A model generated the notes under the pieces. That model was not told the DNA's origin. It made no database searches and worked only from the letters and a program-made list of their open reading frames with translations. The position numbers were made by a program, and so were the translations under genes. DNA of 52,940 nt, from NCBI GenBank assembly GCA_029259845.1, contig JAJDEI010000024.1, forward strand, positions 1 to 52,940. Direction: 5' to 3'. The stretch is from Planctomycetaceae bacterium (GTDB lineage Bacteria; Planctomycetota; Planctomycetia; Planctomycetales; Planctomycetaceae). Positions 39,269-48,465 of the stretch are shown piece by piece (the first letter of the stretch is position 1; every line of letters begins with the position of its first letter).

Positions 39269-39967
39269 ATGGGGCAAAAGACACGACCCACCGGCTTTCG
39301 GATCGGCATCGTCGAAGATTGGCGTAGCCGCTGGTATGCGTCAAAGCGGGAATTCGGCAACCTACTGGTCGAGGACCAGAAGATCCGGAAATTCGTCAAG
39401 GAGAAGTACAAGTTCGCCGGCATTGCGAAGATCGAAATTGAGCGGACTCGCGACCAGGTGATTGTGTTGCTGCATTCGGCGCGGCCGGGAATCATCATTG
39501 GCCGCAAGGGGCAGGAAATTGACCGGCTGAAGGCGGATTTGGAGCGGCTGACCGGCCGCCGTATGGAAGTCAAGATTGTCGAGGTGAACAATCCGTATCA
39601 CAGCGCTGTGCTGGTGGCGGAGGATATCGCGCAGCAGCTTCAAAAGCGGGGCAGCTTTCGCCGCGCGATCAAGCGGACACTCGACCAGGTGATGGAGGCG
39701 GGGGTCAACGGGATTAAGGTCGAGCTGGGTGGTCGGCTGGGCGGTTCGGAGATGTCACGTCGCGAAAAGGCAAGTCGCGGCTCGATCCCCCTGTCAACGT
39801 TGCGGCGACACATTGATTACGGATACACCGTTGCCAAAACCGCCCAAGGGGTAATTGGCGTCAAGGTTTGGATCGACCTGGGTTTTTACGACGAGGAGAA
39901 CGGCGATGGCGCTGATGCCCAAGCGGGTCAAGCACCGCAAAAGCCAAAGAGGTCGCATAAGAGGTAG
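39269..39967 (+). CDS. rpsC: Ribosomal protein uS3
   Basis: uS3 forms part of the mRNA entry channel and helicase. The 232-residue product begins MGQKTRPTGFRIGI, has the KH domain (HSARPGIIIGRKGQEIDRLK) and the C-terminal domain RRAIKRTLDQVMEAGVNGIKVELGGRLGGSEMSRREKASRGSIPLSTLRRHIDYG. The final 20 residues are Gly/Gln/Lys-rich, and their codons overlap the start of rplP in another frame. Confidence 0.97.
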   Translation: MGQKTRPTGFRIGIVEDWRSRWYASKREFGNLLVEDQKIRKFVKEKYKFAGIAKIEIERTRDQVIVLLHSARPGIIIGRKGQEIDRLKADLERLTGRRMEVKIVEVNNPYHSAVLVAEDIAQQLQKRGSFRRAIKRTLDQVMEAGVNGIKVELGGRLGGSEMSRREKASRGSIPLSTLRRHIDYGYTVAKTAQGVIGVKVWIDLGFYDEENGDGADAQAGQAPQKPKRSHKR

Positions 39968-40325
39968 GGCGACCCGTGGAAACACGGTTGCGTTTGGCGA
40001 TTTCGGCTTGCAGTCCACACAAGCGGGTCACGTGAGTGCCACGACCATCGAGGCGTGCCGCATCGCGATCATGCAGTACATTCGGGGCGACGGAAAACTC
40101 TATATTCGCATCTTCCCAGACAAGCCGGTGACGGCACGTCCCTTGGAGACGCGGATGGGGAAGGGCAAAGGGGAGCCGGACCATTGGGTGGCAGTGATTA
40201 AGCCGGGCGCGGTATTGTTTGAGGTTGGCGGCGTGTCGATTGACGCGGCGCGGGACTGTTTTAACAGGGTGGCCCATAAGCTGCCGCTGCGGGTGCGGCT
40301 GTTGGAGCGGCGACCGGCGATTTAG
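39906..40325 (+). CDS. rplP: Ribosomal protein uL16
   Basis: uL16 shapes the A site and helps bind aminoacyl-tRNA. The product starts [20 protein letters not shown] and contains [31 protein letters not shown] with [12 protein letters not shown]-like blocks. The conserved N-terminus requires a start at 39906 or 39915, both inside rpsC, so the genes overlap by 53-62 bases in different frames. The overlapping stretch encodes the S3 tail and the conserved L16 N-terminus at once. Confidence 0.96.
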   Translation: [139 protein letters not shown]

Positions 40326-40408
40326 TGGCAATTGGAGAGCCTTGACGGGCCGGTCACGGGTGTTTCGGATGAGTGGTACGCCGGTGTGGTGCCAACGGTT
40401 CTTTTCGA

Positions 40409-40453
40409 GCGTAAGACTGACAGGCGTAAGACTGACAGGCGTAAGGCTGACGG
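40409..40453 (+). repeat. 15-base tandem repeat, three copies
   Basis: Copies of GCGTAAGACTGACAG at 40409-40423 and 40424-40438 are identical, and a third at 40439-40453 differs by two bases. They fill the spacer just before rpmC. Confidence 0.8.
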
Positions 40454-40474
40454 ACGATTGGACGGACGAGGATT

Positions 40475-40684
40475 ATGTCGAAAGCGTCTGAGTTACGGGA
40501 AATGAACGAGGAGCAGTTGGACTTCGCGTTGCAGGAAACGCGGCAGGGGCTGTTTCGTTTGCGGTTTCAGGCTGCGACGGAAAAACTGGATGCCCCCAGT
40601 AACCTGACAAAGATGCGTCGGGAGATTGCCAGAATCAAGACGATCCAGCAGGAACGGAAACGGTCTGCCGAGTCGGGGAGCTGA
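40475..40684 (+). CDS. rpmC: Ribosomal protein uL29
   Basis: uL29 lies at the tunnel exit beside uL23. The 69-residue two-helix protein has MSKASELREMNEEQLDFAL and LFRLRFQAATEKLDAPSNLTKMRREIARIKTI, typical of the family. A GGACGAGGA ribosome binding site precedes it. Confidence 0.96.
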   Translation: MSKASELREMNEEQLDFALQETRQGLFRLRFQAATEKLDAPSNLTKMRREIARIKTIQQERKRSAESGS

Positions 40685-40699
40685 TTCGAGGCAGGGCAT

Positions 40700-40741
40700 C
40701 ACCCTTGAGACATTACCCGTGGGGCACCGCCCTCAAGGGTG
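40700..40741. repeat. Perfect 10-base inverted repeat between rpmC and rpsQ
   Basis: CACCCTTGAG at 40700-40709 pairs with 40732-40741 across a 22-base loop. There is no T-run, so it is not a typical terminator. Confidence 0.55.
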
Positions 40742-40805
40742 GGTTCATTGAGTCGAATAAGACAACAGTCGGGGAGAATGAGATGAGCGGTCGGAGAATG
40801 AATCG

Positions 40806-41060
40806 ATGAGGCGAACACTTCAGGGCGTCGTGACAAGCGACAAGTGCGATAAGACGGTCCGCATCGAGGTCAAGCGGCTCTATCGACACCCCAAGTATGG
40901 AAAGATTGTCCGCGGAAGGACGGTCTGCCATGTTCACGATGAGAACAACGAGGCTCACGACGGCGACACGGTTGAGATTGTCGAAAGCCGTCCGCGGTCA
41001 AAGCAAAAACGTTGGGAGCTGGTCAAGGTGCTGGAGAAATCGAGCCTGGCCGATCGCTAG
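40806..41060 (+). CDS. rpsQ: Ribosomal protein uS17
   Basis: uS17 is an OB-fold primary 16S rRNA binder. The 84-residue product reads MRRTLQGVVTSDKCDKTVRIEVKRLYRHPKYGKIVRG, with the HDENN and GDTVEIVESRPRSKQKRWELV blocks. Length and order are normal. Confidence 0.96.
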   Translation: MRRTLQGVVTSDKCDKTVRIEVKRLYRHPKYGKIVRGRTVCHVHDENNEAHDGDTVEIVESRPRSKQKRWELVKVLEKSSLADR

Positions 41061-41173
41061 CGGTTTCAGCCGTCGAGTCCGGCATTGTGGCCGCTTGGCC
41101 CATGAGTGAGTGACCTGACAACTTTCGGCGTCCTTCGGGGCGTCAGCGGTGTGGTGGTGAAGGCGGCGTCATT

Positions 41174-41548
41174 ATGATTCAGATGCAAACACTCCTGGAT
41201 GTCGCAGATAACAGCGGAGCGAAAATCGCTCGTTGCATCCGCGTGTTGGGAGGCACCAAGAGGCGAACGGCGGGGCTGGGCGACATTGTCGTCGTCGCGA
41301 TCCAAAAGTCGATTCCTGGTGCACCTGAGTTGGTGCGGTCGGGCAAGGTGACGCGGGGCGTCATCGTCCGTTGCCGCAAGGCGACCCGTCGGGATGATGG
41401 CAGTTATGTGCGGTTTGACAAGAACGCCATCGTGCTGATCGACCCGGACGGGAATCCGCGGGGCACGCGCATCTTTGGGGCCGTTGCCCGGGAGTTGCGG
41501 GAGCGGCGGTATATGAAGATCATTAGCTTGGCGAGTGAGGTCGTCTAG
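41174..41548 (+). CDS. rplN: Ribosomal protein uL14
   Basis: uL14 forms bridge B8 with the small subunit. The 124-residue product begins [27 protein letters not shown] and ends [10 protein letters not shown]-like ([14 protein letters not shown]). It opens the spc part after the S10 genes. Confidence 0.97.
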   Translation: MIQMQTLLDVADNSGAKIARCIRVLGGTKRRTAGLGDIVVVAIQKSIPGAPELVRSGKVTRGVIVRCRKATRRDDGSYVRFDKNAIVLIDPDGNPRGTRIFGAVARELRERRYMKIISLASEVV

Positions 41549-41628
41549 CCGTGATGTTGGAACGTTTGTGCAGGCGGATGTAGGGCGGCGGTGTGGCCGC
41601 CGGACCGATGAGTTCATCCTCAGGTGAT

Positions 41629-41997
41629 ATGACGGGTGTTGCGGTGAAGATCAAAAAAGGGGACTCTGTCGTGGTGATGGCAGGGGACGACAAGTCACCC
41701 ACGCCCAGGCGCGTGGTCCAGGTTCTGGCCGACGGGCAGAAAATCCTGATCCAGGGCGTCAACCAAGTTTGGAAGCACGTTCGCCGCGGACATCCGAAAA
41801 GCCCCCAGGGCGGTCGGTTGCACTTGGAGATGCCCATTCAAAGCTCGAATGTGATGTACTACTGCGAGTCTTGCAATAAGCCAAGCCGGCTTGGGCTGCG
41901 GTACGCGGAGGATGGGGCCAAGGAGCGTTTCTGCCGGCGGTGCAAGACGGCGGCGGGCAGCGTGAGTCCATCCAAGCCCGTGTATGCCAAGAAGTGA
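41629..41997 (+). CDS. rplX: Ribosomal protein uL24 with C-terminal zinc-ribbon motif
   Basis: uL24 is an assembly initiator near the tunnel exit. The KOW part (VKIKKGDSVVVMAGDDK, VWKHVRRGHPKSPQGG) is canonical. In place of the usual NVxLVDPKTGKPTRVGFK ending, the C-terminus carries CESC (79-82) and CRRC (102-105), a CxxC-N19-CxxC pair that probably binds zinc. The ATG at 41629 is chosen because the sequence before it is not family-like; ATG 41608 and GTG 41593 are also in frame. Confidence 0.94.
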   Translation: MTGVAVKIKKGDSVVVMAGDDKSPTPRRVVQVLADGQKILIQGVNQVWKHVRRGHPKSPQGGRLHLEMPIQSSNVMYYCESCNKPSRLGLRYAEDGAKERFCRRCKTAAGSVSPSKPVYAKK

Positions 41998-42071
41998 CCG
42001 TCCGTTCGACATGAGTCGGTTGATCCAGAATCCGCGTACGGCGGTTCCCATTTTTTAAGCACAGCGAAGCG

Positions 42072-42626
42072 ATGTTAGTACCACGACTTCAGGAACAATA
42101 TCGGGGCACGATCGTTGCCCAACTGGGTGACGCCCTGGGCCGAACGAATCGGCACTCACTTCCCCGATTGGAAAAGATCGTTGTCAGCATGGGTGTCGGC
42201 AACGCGATCCAGGACCGCAAGGTGCTGGACGAAGTCGTCGGCCATCTGGGTGAAATCACCGGCCAGCGGCCGCAGATTACCCGGGCGCGGCGATCCATTG
42301 CCCAATTCAAACTTCGCGAGGGAATGGAAATCGGGTGCCGCGTCACTCTGCGAAAAGGGCGGATGTACGAGTTTCTGGACCGCTTGATTTCCCTGGTCCT
42401 GCCGCGCGTGAGAGACTTTCGCGGGTTGAACCCCAAGGCCTTTGACGGGCGGGGGAACTACAGCTTGGGCCTCAATGAGCAACTTGTGTTTCCGGAGATC
42501 AACCCTGATCGGGTAAAGTCGGTCCAGGGGATGAACATTACGATGGTCACATCAACGAACAGTAATGACGAAGCCCGTGAGTTGTTGAGTGCGTTCGGAA
42601 TGCCGTTTCAGAAAGACGACAACTAA
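42072..42626 (+). CDS. rplE: Ribosomal protein uL5
   Basis: uL5 contacts the P-site tRNA and 5S rRNA. The 184-residue product has LVPRLQEQYRG, LEKIVVSMGVGNAIQD, ITRARRSIAQFKLREGMEIGCRVTLR and FDGRGNYSLGLNEQLVFPEI, all standard. A long spacer with hairpins follows. Confidence 0.97.
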   Translation: MLVPRLQEQYRGTIVAQLGDALGRTNRHSLPRLEKIVVSMGVGNAIQDRKVLDEVVGHLGEITGQRPQITRARRSIAQFKLREGMEIGCRVTLRKGRMYEFLDRLISLVLPRVRDFRGLNPKAFDGRGNYSLGLNEQLVFPEINPDRVKSVQGMNITMVTSTNSNDEARELLSAFGMPFQKDDN

Positions 42627-43008
42627 TCCGGTGACGGGCCGGCGTGCTGAGATGGCGGCCTGATTGGTCCCCTGGGCGTTTTTCCACGAGGCTGACGACC
42701 GACAGATCGATGGCCGGATTGACAGATCCAAAACAAACAAAACACGTAACACTTGAGCTGTCTGAAGTAAGAAAGATATAACTTGTATCCAAGCTGCGGC
42801 TTGGGTACACACGTCCGGCAAAGCTCTGCTTTGCCGCTCGCGAAACAGAGTTTCGCGGAAGTGCGTTCCCAAACGGAGTTTGGGAACGAGGTTGATGGCG
42901 GCCTCCTTCGTTCGGCTGACAGTTACCAAAACACAAACACCCGCTTGCACCAGTTTTCGCAACGGAATCATCTTTTCCCTGACGACCGAGAGGCCGAGAC
43001 GATCCGGC
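42627..43008. other. Spacer between rplE and rpsN with hairpin array
   Basis: The 380-base gap is unusually long for this operon. It contains four consecutive hairpins between 42785 and 42888, and no gene was recognised. The leftward open frame across it reads like the dispersed repeat rather than a protein. Confidence 0.6.
42785..42888. repeat. Array of four palindromic hairpins
   Basis: Hairpins at 42785-42808 (10-base stem, one mismatch), 42816-42836 (8-base stem, loop CTCTG), 42839-42857 (7-base stem, loop CAGAG) and 42864-42888 (10-base stem, loop CGGAG) follow with gaps of 1-7 bases. Stem sequences differ from each other, but the small loops have a similar pattern. This looks like a mosaic of dispersed REP-like elements. 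Confidence 0.85.
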
Positions 43009-43194
43009 ATGGCCAGCAAATCGAAAATCGCCAAAGCAAAGCGTCCCCCGAAGTTCAGTTCGCGGCAGGAGCACCGATGCCAGCTCTGCGGACGTCCGCG
43101 GGCTGTGTACCGGAAATTTCTGGTCTGCCGCATCTGTTTCCGTGAACTGTGCCTCGACGGGCTGGTTCCGGGCGCCAGGAAGGCGAGTTGGTGA
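43009..43194 (+). CDS. rpsN: Ribosomal protein uS14, zinc-binding type (type Z)
   Basis: uS14 sits in the 30S head. The 61-residue short form carries the zinc site CQLC (24-27) and CRIC (40-43) with [19 protein letters not shown], ending [10 protein letters not shown]. The upstream frame belongs to the hairpin spacer, so MASKSKIAK is the start. Confidence 0.96.
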   Translation: MASKSKIAKAKRPPKFSSRQEHRCQLCGRPRAVYRKFLVCRICFRELCLDGLVPGARKASW

Positions 43195-43264
43195 GAGTGT
43201 TGGCGGTGAAAAATATCCCAGTGAGCCAGATGCAGGCGTGTGAGATGCCGAGGAGCGAACAGCC

Positions 43265-43660
43265 ATGATGACAGACCCGATTGCCGACATGTTAACCCGC
43301 ATCCGCAATGCTCTGCGCATCGAGCGGCCGCATGTTGACATTCCCTCTTCCAAGCTGAAAGTGGGGATCGCAGAGGCGTTGCAACGTGAGGGGTACATCT
43401 GGGACTTTGAAGTCGTCGAACAGCGTCCTCAGGACGTCCTTCGGGTGAATTTGAAGTACGGGCCGAACGGCGAACGGGTCATTCAGCAGTTGCAACGAGT
43501 CAGCAAACCGGGGCGGCGGCGTTATACGAGCATCGACGGCATCCCTGAGGTGCTCGACGGCTTGGGGATCAGCGTGTTGTCGACCAACCAGGGAGTGCTG
43601 AGCAACCGCGAGGCGCAGCAGAAGCGAGTCGGCGGGGAAGTTTTGTGCAGCGTTTGGTAA
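43265..43660 (+). CDS. rpsH: Ribosomal protein uS8
   Basis: uS8 binds 16S helix 21 and in E. coli represses the spc operon. The 131-residue product starts MMTDPIADMLTRIRNAL and ends GVLSNREAQQKRVGGEVLCSVW. Two adjacent ATG codons are possible starts, with GAGGAG upstream. Confidence 0.97.
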   Translation: MMTDPIADMLTRIRNALRIERPHVDIPSSKLKVGIAEALQREGYIWDFEVVEQRPQDVLRVNLKYGPNGERVIQQLQRVSKPGRRRYTSIDGIPEVLDGLGISVLSTNQGVLSNREAQQKRVGGEVLCSVW

Positions 43661-43707
43661 CGGTCGGGCATCCGTCTCGCTGAGGTTCACATCAGGAATC
43701 AAGTGTC

Positions 43708-44259
43708 ATGTCGCGTATTGGAAAACAACCGGTCGTCATTCCGAGCGGCGTGGATGTCGTGGTTACCGGCAACCGGGTCGCCGTGAAGGGGCCGCACGGT
43801 GAGTTGTCCCACGACGCGCACCCGAGCATGGACGTCAGTTACGACGCGGATTCCCGTGAAGTGCGTGTCCAGCGACCGAACGATGAGCGGGAGAACCGGG
43901 CGCTGCACGGGCTGACGCGCAGTTTGATCAACAACATGGTCACCGGAGTGCAGCAGCCATTTGCGAAGCGGCTGGAAGTCGTGGGGGTCGGCTATCAGGC
44001 GTCGTTGAGCGGCAATGTGCTGTCACTGCAGGTCGGATTTGCCAATACCGTGCAACTGCCGATTCCTGAGGGGGTCACTTGCGAGGTTCCCGCACCGACG
44101 ACCATTGAAGTCAAAAGTGTCGACAAACAGGCTGTCGGACAGTTCGCGGCAGACATCCGCAATGTCAGACCGCCCGAACCGTACAAAGGTAAGGGGATTC
44201 GATTCCAAGGCGAGCACATTCGTCGCAAGGCGGGCAAAGCGTTCGCCAGCGGCTCCTAG
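43708..44259 (+). CDS. rplF: Ribosomal protein uL6
   Basis: uL6 sits near the sarcin-ricin loop where GTPases bind. The 183-residue product starts MSRIGKQPVVIPSGVDV and contains RPPEPYKGKGIRFQGEHIRRKAGK near the end, the family signature. Length is normal. Confidence 0.97.
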   Translation: MSRIGKQPVVIPSGVDVVVTGNRVAVKGPHGELSHDAHPSMDVSYDADSREVRVQRPNDERENRALHGLTRSLINNMVTGVQQPFAKRLEVVGVGYQASLSGNVLSLQVGFANTVQLPIPEGVTCEVPAPTTIEVKSVDKQAVGQFAADIRNVRPPEPYKGKGIRFQGEHIRRKAGKAFASGS

Positions 44260-44426
44260 TGCCTGATCGGGCTTCGGTCGGCACAATGCCCAAAGTTGTC
44301 CGCACGTTTGGCGGCCCACTGGCGGGTGGTGTTGAACCAGAAGCGATGCCAATCCAGAGACCAACTATTTTCAGAGGCAGGGGCGGTTGTCCGAACGGTC
44401 GGGGCCGTCTTGGAGTTTATGTCGTT

Positions 44427-44792
44427 ATGAAGCTACCCAAACGGATCGCCAAGCAGCGGCTGCGTCGTGGTTACCGGGTGAGAAACCGAGTCCGTGCCGC
44501 CGGTCGGTTGCGACTGTCGGTCCATCGCAGCAACCGCCAGATTTCCGCCCAGATCATCGATGACGCCGCCGGTCGGACGCTGGTCTCCGCCAGTTCCATC
44601 GAGAAGGAGTTGGGCGGCTGCCAGCAGGACAACGGCAACAAGGATGCCGCTTCACGGGTCGGCAAAGCTTTGGCGGAACGGGCGACAGAGGCGGGGATCA
44701 AACAGGTCGCGTTTGATCGCGGCACCTGCATTTACCACGGACGCATCGCTGCCCTGGCTGACTCGGCCCGGCAAGGCGGCCTTGAGTTCTGA
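44427..44792 (+). CDS. rplR: Ribosomal protein uL18
   Basis: uL18 binds 5S rRNA. The 121-residue product has RLRLSVHRSNRQISAQIIDDAAGRTLVSAS and FDRGTCIYHGRIAALADSARQGGLEF. The start at MKLPKRIAK follows the family; 56 codons are open upstream but are not protein-like. The spacer to rplF is 167 bases, with no feature seen. Confidence 0.95.
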   Translation: MKLPKRIAKQRLRRGYRVRNRVRAAGRLRLSVHRSNRQISAQIIDDAAGRTLVSASSIEKELGGCQQDNGNKDAASRVGKALAERATEAGIKQVAFDRGTCIYHGRIAALADSARQGGLEF

Positions 44793-44919
44793 CGGGCCGT
44801 GCCGTCGTGAGGGACGGTCCGAGCGAAACTGTCAGACTGCCGAGAAAGCCAAACTGGCGCAAATCCCAAGATTAACCGTATCGGAACGAATTCAACCCTG
44901 AGGCCCACGGAGCTTTATT

Positions 44920-45399
44920 GTGGCGACAGATACTCAAGCCCAGTCCCCGGAAAAAGTCATTCAAATCAGACGATGTGCGTGCGTCGTCAAGGGCGGTCGC
45001 CGTTTCAGCTTCGCGGCGATGGTTGTCGTGGGCGACCGCAATGGCCGTGTCGGTTGGGGATATGGGAAAGCCAAGGAAGTCCCGCTGGCGGTGGAGAAGG
45101 CAACGAAAGTGGCCAATCGGAGCCTTGTTTCGGTTCCGTTGCGTGACACGACGATTCCGCACCACATCATCGGTCGTTTCGGGGCATCCAAGGTGTTGTT
45201 GGTTCCAGCCAGCCGTGGTACGGGAATCATTGCGGGCGCGACCGTCGGAGCGGTTGTGGAGTCGGTGGGGATCAAGGATATTCTGACGAAAAGCCGGGGG
45301 TCCAATAACCCGGTCAATCTGGTGAAGGCGACATTTGACGCCCTGACGAAGTTACGCACTCGTGAAGATGTCGCGCGGCTGCGAGGAGTGGAGATCTGA
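44920..45399 (+). CDS. rpsE: Ribosomal protein uS5
   Basis: uS5 helps hold the mRNA entry channel and decoding fidelity. The 159-residue product contains [33 protein letters not shown] and [44 protein letters not shown]. The start is GTG with GGAG upstream. The stop overlaps the rplO start by one base (TGATG), and no rpmD lies between them. Confidence 0.97.
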   Translation: MATDTQAQSPEKVIQIRRCACVVKGGRRFSFAAMVVVGDRNGRVGWGYGKAKEVPLAVEKATKVANRSLVSVPLRDTTIPHHIIGRFGASKVLLVPASRGTGIIAGATVGAVVESVGIKDILTKSRGSNNPVNLVKATFDALTKLRTREDVARLRGVEI

Positions 45400-45848
45400 T
45401 GATACTGGATGATGTGCATCGCGGAATTACCAAGCGGCAGAAGCGAAAGCGGATCGGTCGGGGTCCAGGATCCGGGCACGGCAAGACGTCCGGACGCGGC
45501 CACAACGGGTACTTCAGCCGCAGCGGAGCCTCTCGGCGCCTCGGCTTTGCAGGCGGGCAGATGCCCTTGGCGCGAACCGTCGCCAAGCGGGGTTTCAACA
45601 ACAAACAGTTTGCCGATAAAGTGTTGGCCATCAACGTTTCCAAACTGGAAGCGAAGTTCGAAAACGGCGAAACAGTGAGCCCCGAGACACTCGCTGAGCG
45701 CGGTTTGGCGAAAGGGACTTTTGATTCAATCAAAGTGTTGGCGGGCGGCGAACTGACCAAGAAGCTGACGGTTCAGGCTCACCGGTTTTCGCGAACGGCT
45801 GAGGAAAAGATTCGGCAGGCGGGCGGAACGGCCGAGTTGCTTTCATGA
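45399..45848 (+). CDS. rplO: Ribosomal protein uL15
   Basis: uL15 is a late-assembly 50S protein. The 149-residue product has the basic Gly-rich N-terminal half ([21 protein letters not shown]) and the later block [21 protein letters not shown]. Its start overlaps the rpsE stop, which implies translational coupling. Confidence 0.96.
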   Translation: MILDDVHRGITKRQKRKRIGRGPGSGHGKTSGRGHNGYFSRSGASRRLGFAGGQMPLARTVAKRGFNNKQFADKVLAINVSKLEAKFENGETVSPETLAERGLAKGTFDSIKVLAGGELTKKLTVQAHRFSRTAEEKIRQAGGTAELLS

Positions 45849-45973
45849 ATGCAACGATTGCCACCTTCGTGTTGCATCGGTTGGGCCCGCAGGCGGGGCA
45901 AAGTCCGTCCTTGTGTTCCGGACCGGCGGATCGCCGGTCGTACTTGTCTGCTCGCGTGTAAGGATACAGACGC

Positions 45974-47362
45974 ATGCTGGGGAAGCTGCTTACCGTCTTC
46001 CGCATTCCGGAACTGCGGCAGAAGATCGTGCTGACGTTGATTCTGCTTGCAGTTTACCGCATGGGGTTCGCGATCCCGCTGCCGTTTCTGGATCAGCAGC
46101 AGTTCGGACAGGCAATGAAGCGGCTGTCCGAGCAGCAGGGCGGTTTGGGGCAAGTGATTCAGGTGGTCGCTTTGTTCTCTGCCTCGAACATCGGAAATAG
46201 CACGATCTTTGGCTTGGGGATCATGCCGTACATCTCGGCGTCAATCATCTTCCAGCTGCTCGGTTCGGTCTATCCCCCTCTGGAGCGGCTGCAGAAGGAG
46301 GGGGAAGCGGGCCGCAAGAAGATCAATGAATATACGCGCTATGCGACGGTGGTGATCTGCCTGGGGCAGAGTTACTTCTGGATCCGCATGCTGTCCGGAG
46401 GGTTAGGCGCCCAGGAGGGCGGTCTGATTATCCGGGAGTACGACACGATGTTTTACCACATCGTGGGCACGATCACGATGACTGCCGGAACGATCTTGCT
46501 GATGTGGATTGGGGAGCAGATCGACGAATACGGCATCGGCAACGGACTCAGCCTGTTGATCATGGCGGGCATCCTGGCGAAGATGCCCGGTGCGGGGATC
46601 GACCTTCTGCGTCCGGCGTTTGAGCAAGGGGTCGGGCTGGGAACCGCGGCGGGCATCGACAAGCTGCTTCTGCTGGTCGTGCTGTTTGTCAGCGTGATCT
46701 TCGCCGTCGTTGCAATCACCCAGGCCCAACGGAGAATCCCCATTCAGAGTGCCAAGCACGTTCGCGGCCGCAGGGTCTTCGGCGGGCAACGGCAACATCT
46801 TCCGTTGCGGGTCAACCAGGCGGGGGTGATGCCCATCATCTTCGCGTCCAGCCTGCTAATGTTTCCCTACTTCGTGTTCAGTTGGATGAACCAGCTTTGG
46901 ACGAATATGGAGTGGACGATTGGCGCAGATTTGGTCGGCACCTTGTACGCGGCGTTCGGCGGAGGCGGTCGGGGCTTCATGTACAATATGTCGTATATCG
47001 GGCTGATCTACTTCTTCTGCTATTTCTGGACCGCCATCACGTTCAATCCGCGTGACATGGCCGACAACCTGAAAGACTACGGCAGCTTTATCCCCGGATA
47101 TCGGCCGGGTGAGCGGACGGCGGCCTATCTGGAACAGGTGATGGCCCGCATCACCTATGTGGGGGCGGGATTCCTGGCCATCATCGCGGTCATTCCGACG
47201 ATTGTTGCCACGGCGATGGACATTCCGTTCCTGATCGCCAGCTTTTACGGCGGCACGGGACTTCTGATTGTGGTGTCGGTGGGGCTCGATCTGGTGCAAA
47301 AGATCGACAGCCATCTGGTGATGAGAAACTATAGCGGTCTGTTAGAGACCGAGAACAAGTGA
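45974..47362 (+). CDS. secY: Protein translocase subunit SecY
   Basis: SecY is the channel of the Sec translocon in the inner membrane. The 462-residue product starts MLGKLLTVFRIPELRQKI and has about ten membrane segments, the plug-region LGIMPYISASIIFQLL, the cytoplasmic loop RRIPIQSAKHVRGRRVFGGQRQHLPLRVNQAGVMPIIFASSLL and the end MRNYSGLLE. It is directly followed by map, without adk between them. Confidence 0.97.
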   Translation: MLGKLLTVFRIPELRQKIVLTLILLAVYRMGFAIPLPFLDQQQFGQAMKRLSEQQGGLGQVIQVVALFSASNIGNSTIFGLGIMPYISASIIFQLLGSVYPPLERLQKEGEAGRKKINEYTRYATVVICLGQSYFWIRMLSGGLGAQEGGLIIREYDTMFYHIVGTITMTAGTILLMWIGEQIDEYGIGNGLSLLIMAGILAKMPGAGIDLLRPAFEQGVGLGTAAGIDKLLLLVVLFVSVIFAVVAITQAQRRIPIQSAKHVRGRRVFGGQRQHLPLRVNQAGVMPIIFASSLLMFPYFVFSWMNQLWTNMEWTIGADLVGTLYAAFGGGGRGFMYNMSYIGLIYFFCYFWTAITFNPRDMADNLKDYGSFIPGYRPGERTAAYLEQVMARITYVGAGFLAIIAVIPTIVATAMDIPFLIASFYGGTGLLIVVSVGLDLVQKIDSHLVMRNYSGLLETENK

Positions 47363-47395
47363 CGTCGAGGGGCGGTCTGCACCGAACCAGCGTTC

Positions 47396-48193
47396 ATGTT
47401 GCGAGTAGAGGCGGGTTCGGTGCTCACGCTGAAGAGCCGACGAGAAATCGAGCTGATGCGACAGGCGTGTCAGTTGGTCGCGCAGGCCCATCGCATCATC
47501 GCCGAGATGGTCGCTCCGGGAGTGACCACAGCCGCCCTGGACCGGGCGGTCGAGGAATTCTTCGCTGCGCATCAGGCACAGCCGCTGTTCAAGGGGGTTG
47601 AGGGGGTGGTGCCGTTTCCTGCAGTGACCTGTATCAGCGTCAACGATCAGGTCGTCCATGGCATTCCCGGGCCGTACGAACTCCGGGAAGGCGACATCCT
47701 CAGCGTCGATACCGGTTGCCGCCTCAACGGCTGGTGCGGCGACGGCGCGTGGACGTACCCGGTGGGCCGCGTGGACGATCTCAAGTCGCGGCTGTTGTCT
47801 GCCGGACAGGGGGCGCTGAAGACTGCCATCCAGGGAATGGGAACGCGGAAGAAGTGGTCGCAGGTCGCCAGGCAGATTGAACGCAGCGTTCAGCGGGCCG
47901 GGTTCAGTGTCGTGGAGGATTTCGTGGGGCACGGCATTGGCCGCGACATGCACGAGGACCCGGAGGTGCCGAACTACGTGTGTGAGGATCTCGCGGAGCG
48001 GGATTTTCCGATCAAACCGGGGCTCGTCGTGGCGATCGAGCCGATGGTGAACGTGGGGACGCCGGAGGTGGAAGTGCTCGACGACCATTGGACGGTCGTC
48101 ACTGCCGACGGGGCTCCGAGCGCACATTTCGAACACACGGTTGCCATGACGCGGGAGGGGCCCCTGATCCTCACGGAAGGGCTGGGGGCATGA
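47396..48193 (+). CDS. map: Type I methionine aminopeptidase
   Basis: Map removes the initiator Met from nascent proteins. The 265-residue product has the metal ligands of the family: Asp in [10 protein letters not shown], Asp in [10 protein letters not shown], His in [17 protein letters not shown], Glu in AIEPMV and Glu in FEHTVAMT. The substrate-binding His is in [11 protein letters not shown]. It is the short bacterial type without an N-terminal zinc finger. Confidence 0.97.
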   Translation: MLRVEAGSVLTLKSRREIELMRQACQLVAQAHRIIAEMVAPGVTTAALDRAVEEFFAAHQAQPLFKGVEGVVPFPAVTCISVNDQVVHGIPGPYELREGDILSVDTGCRLNGWCGDGAWTYPVGRVDDLKSRLLSAGQGALKTAIQGMGTRKKWSQVARQIERSVQRAGFSVVEDFVGHGIGRDMHEDPEVPNYVCEDLAERDFPIKPGLVVAIEPMVNVGTPEVEVLDDHWTVVTADGAPSAHFEHTVAMTREGPLILTEGLGA

Positions 48194-48266
48194 CGGATGT
48201 CCCCGCGAGAAAGTCGCCCCGAGGGAAAACCGAGTCAATTTCCGGGAGAAAGATACGAAGAGTCGC

Positions 48267-48296
48267 TTGAGAGATTCCCACACGCCCGCTTATAAT
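48267..48296 (+). promoter_or_regulatory. Predicted promoter of the alpha operon
   Basis: TTGAGA (48267-48272) and a perfect TATAAT (48291-48296) are 18 bases apart. It could drive rpmJ-rpsM-rpsK-rpoA-rplQ, leaving an untranslated leader of about 245 bases. Confidence 0.68.
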
Positions 48297-48465
48297 CCCC
48301 CACTCCCTTGCGGACGGAGGGATGCTGTGCGTGGCGGGTTCCCGGTCGGACCGATTTGCAGATGTTGGCAGTCTTTGGGCGCAATCCGCGACCGTGCTCC
48401 GAAGATTGTCGGCGTGGTCCCGCGGCTCAGTTCCAGATACGCCGTCGTTGGGCGAGCGAACAACT

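Noticed and set aside
42552-43133. Leftward frames across the rplE-rpsN spacer
   Set aside because: They translate the hairpin repeats ([15 protein letters not shown]-like) and are a product of the repeat, not a gene.
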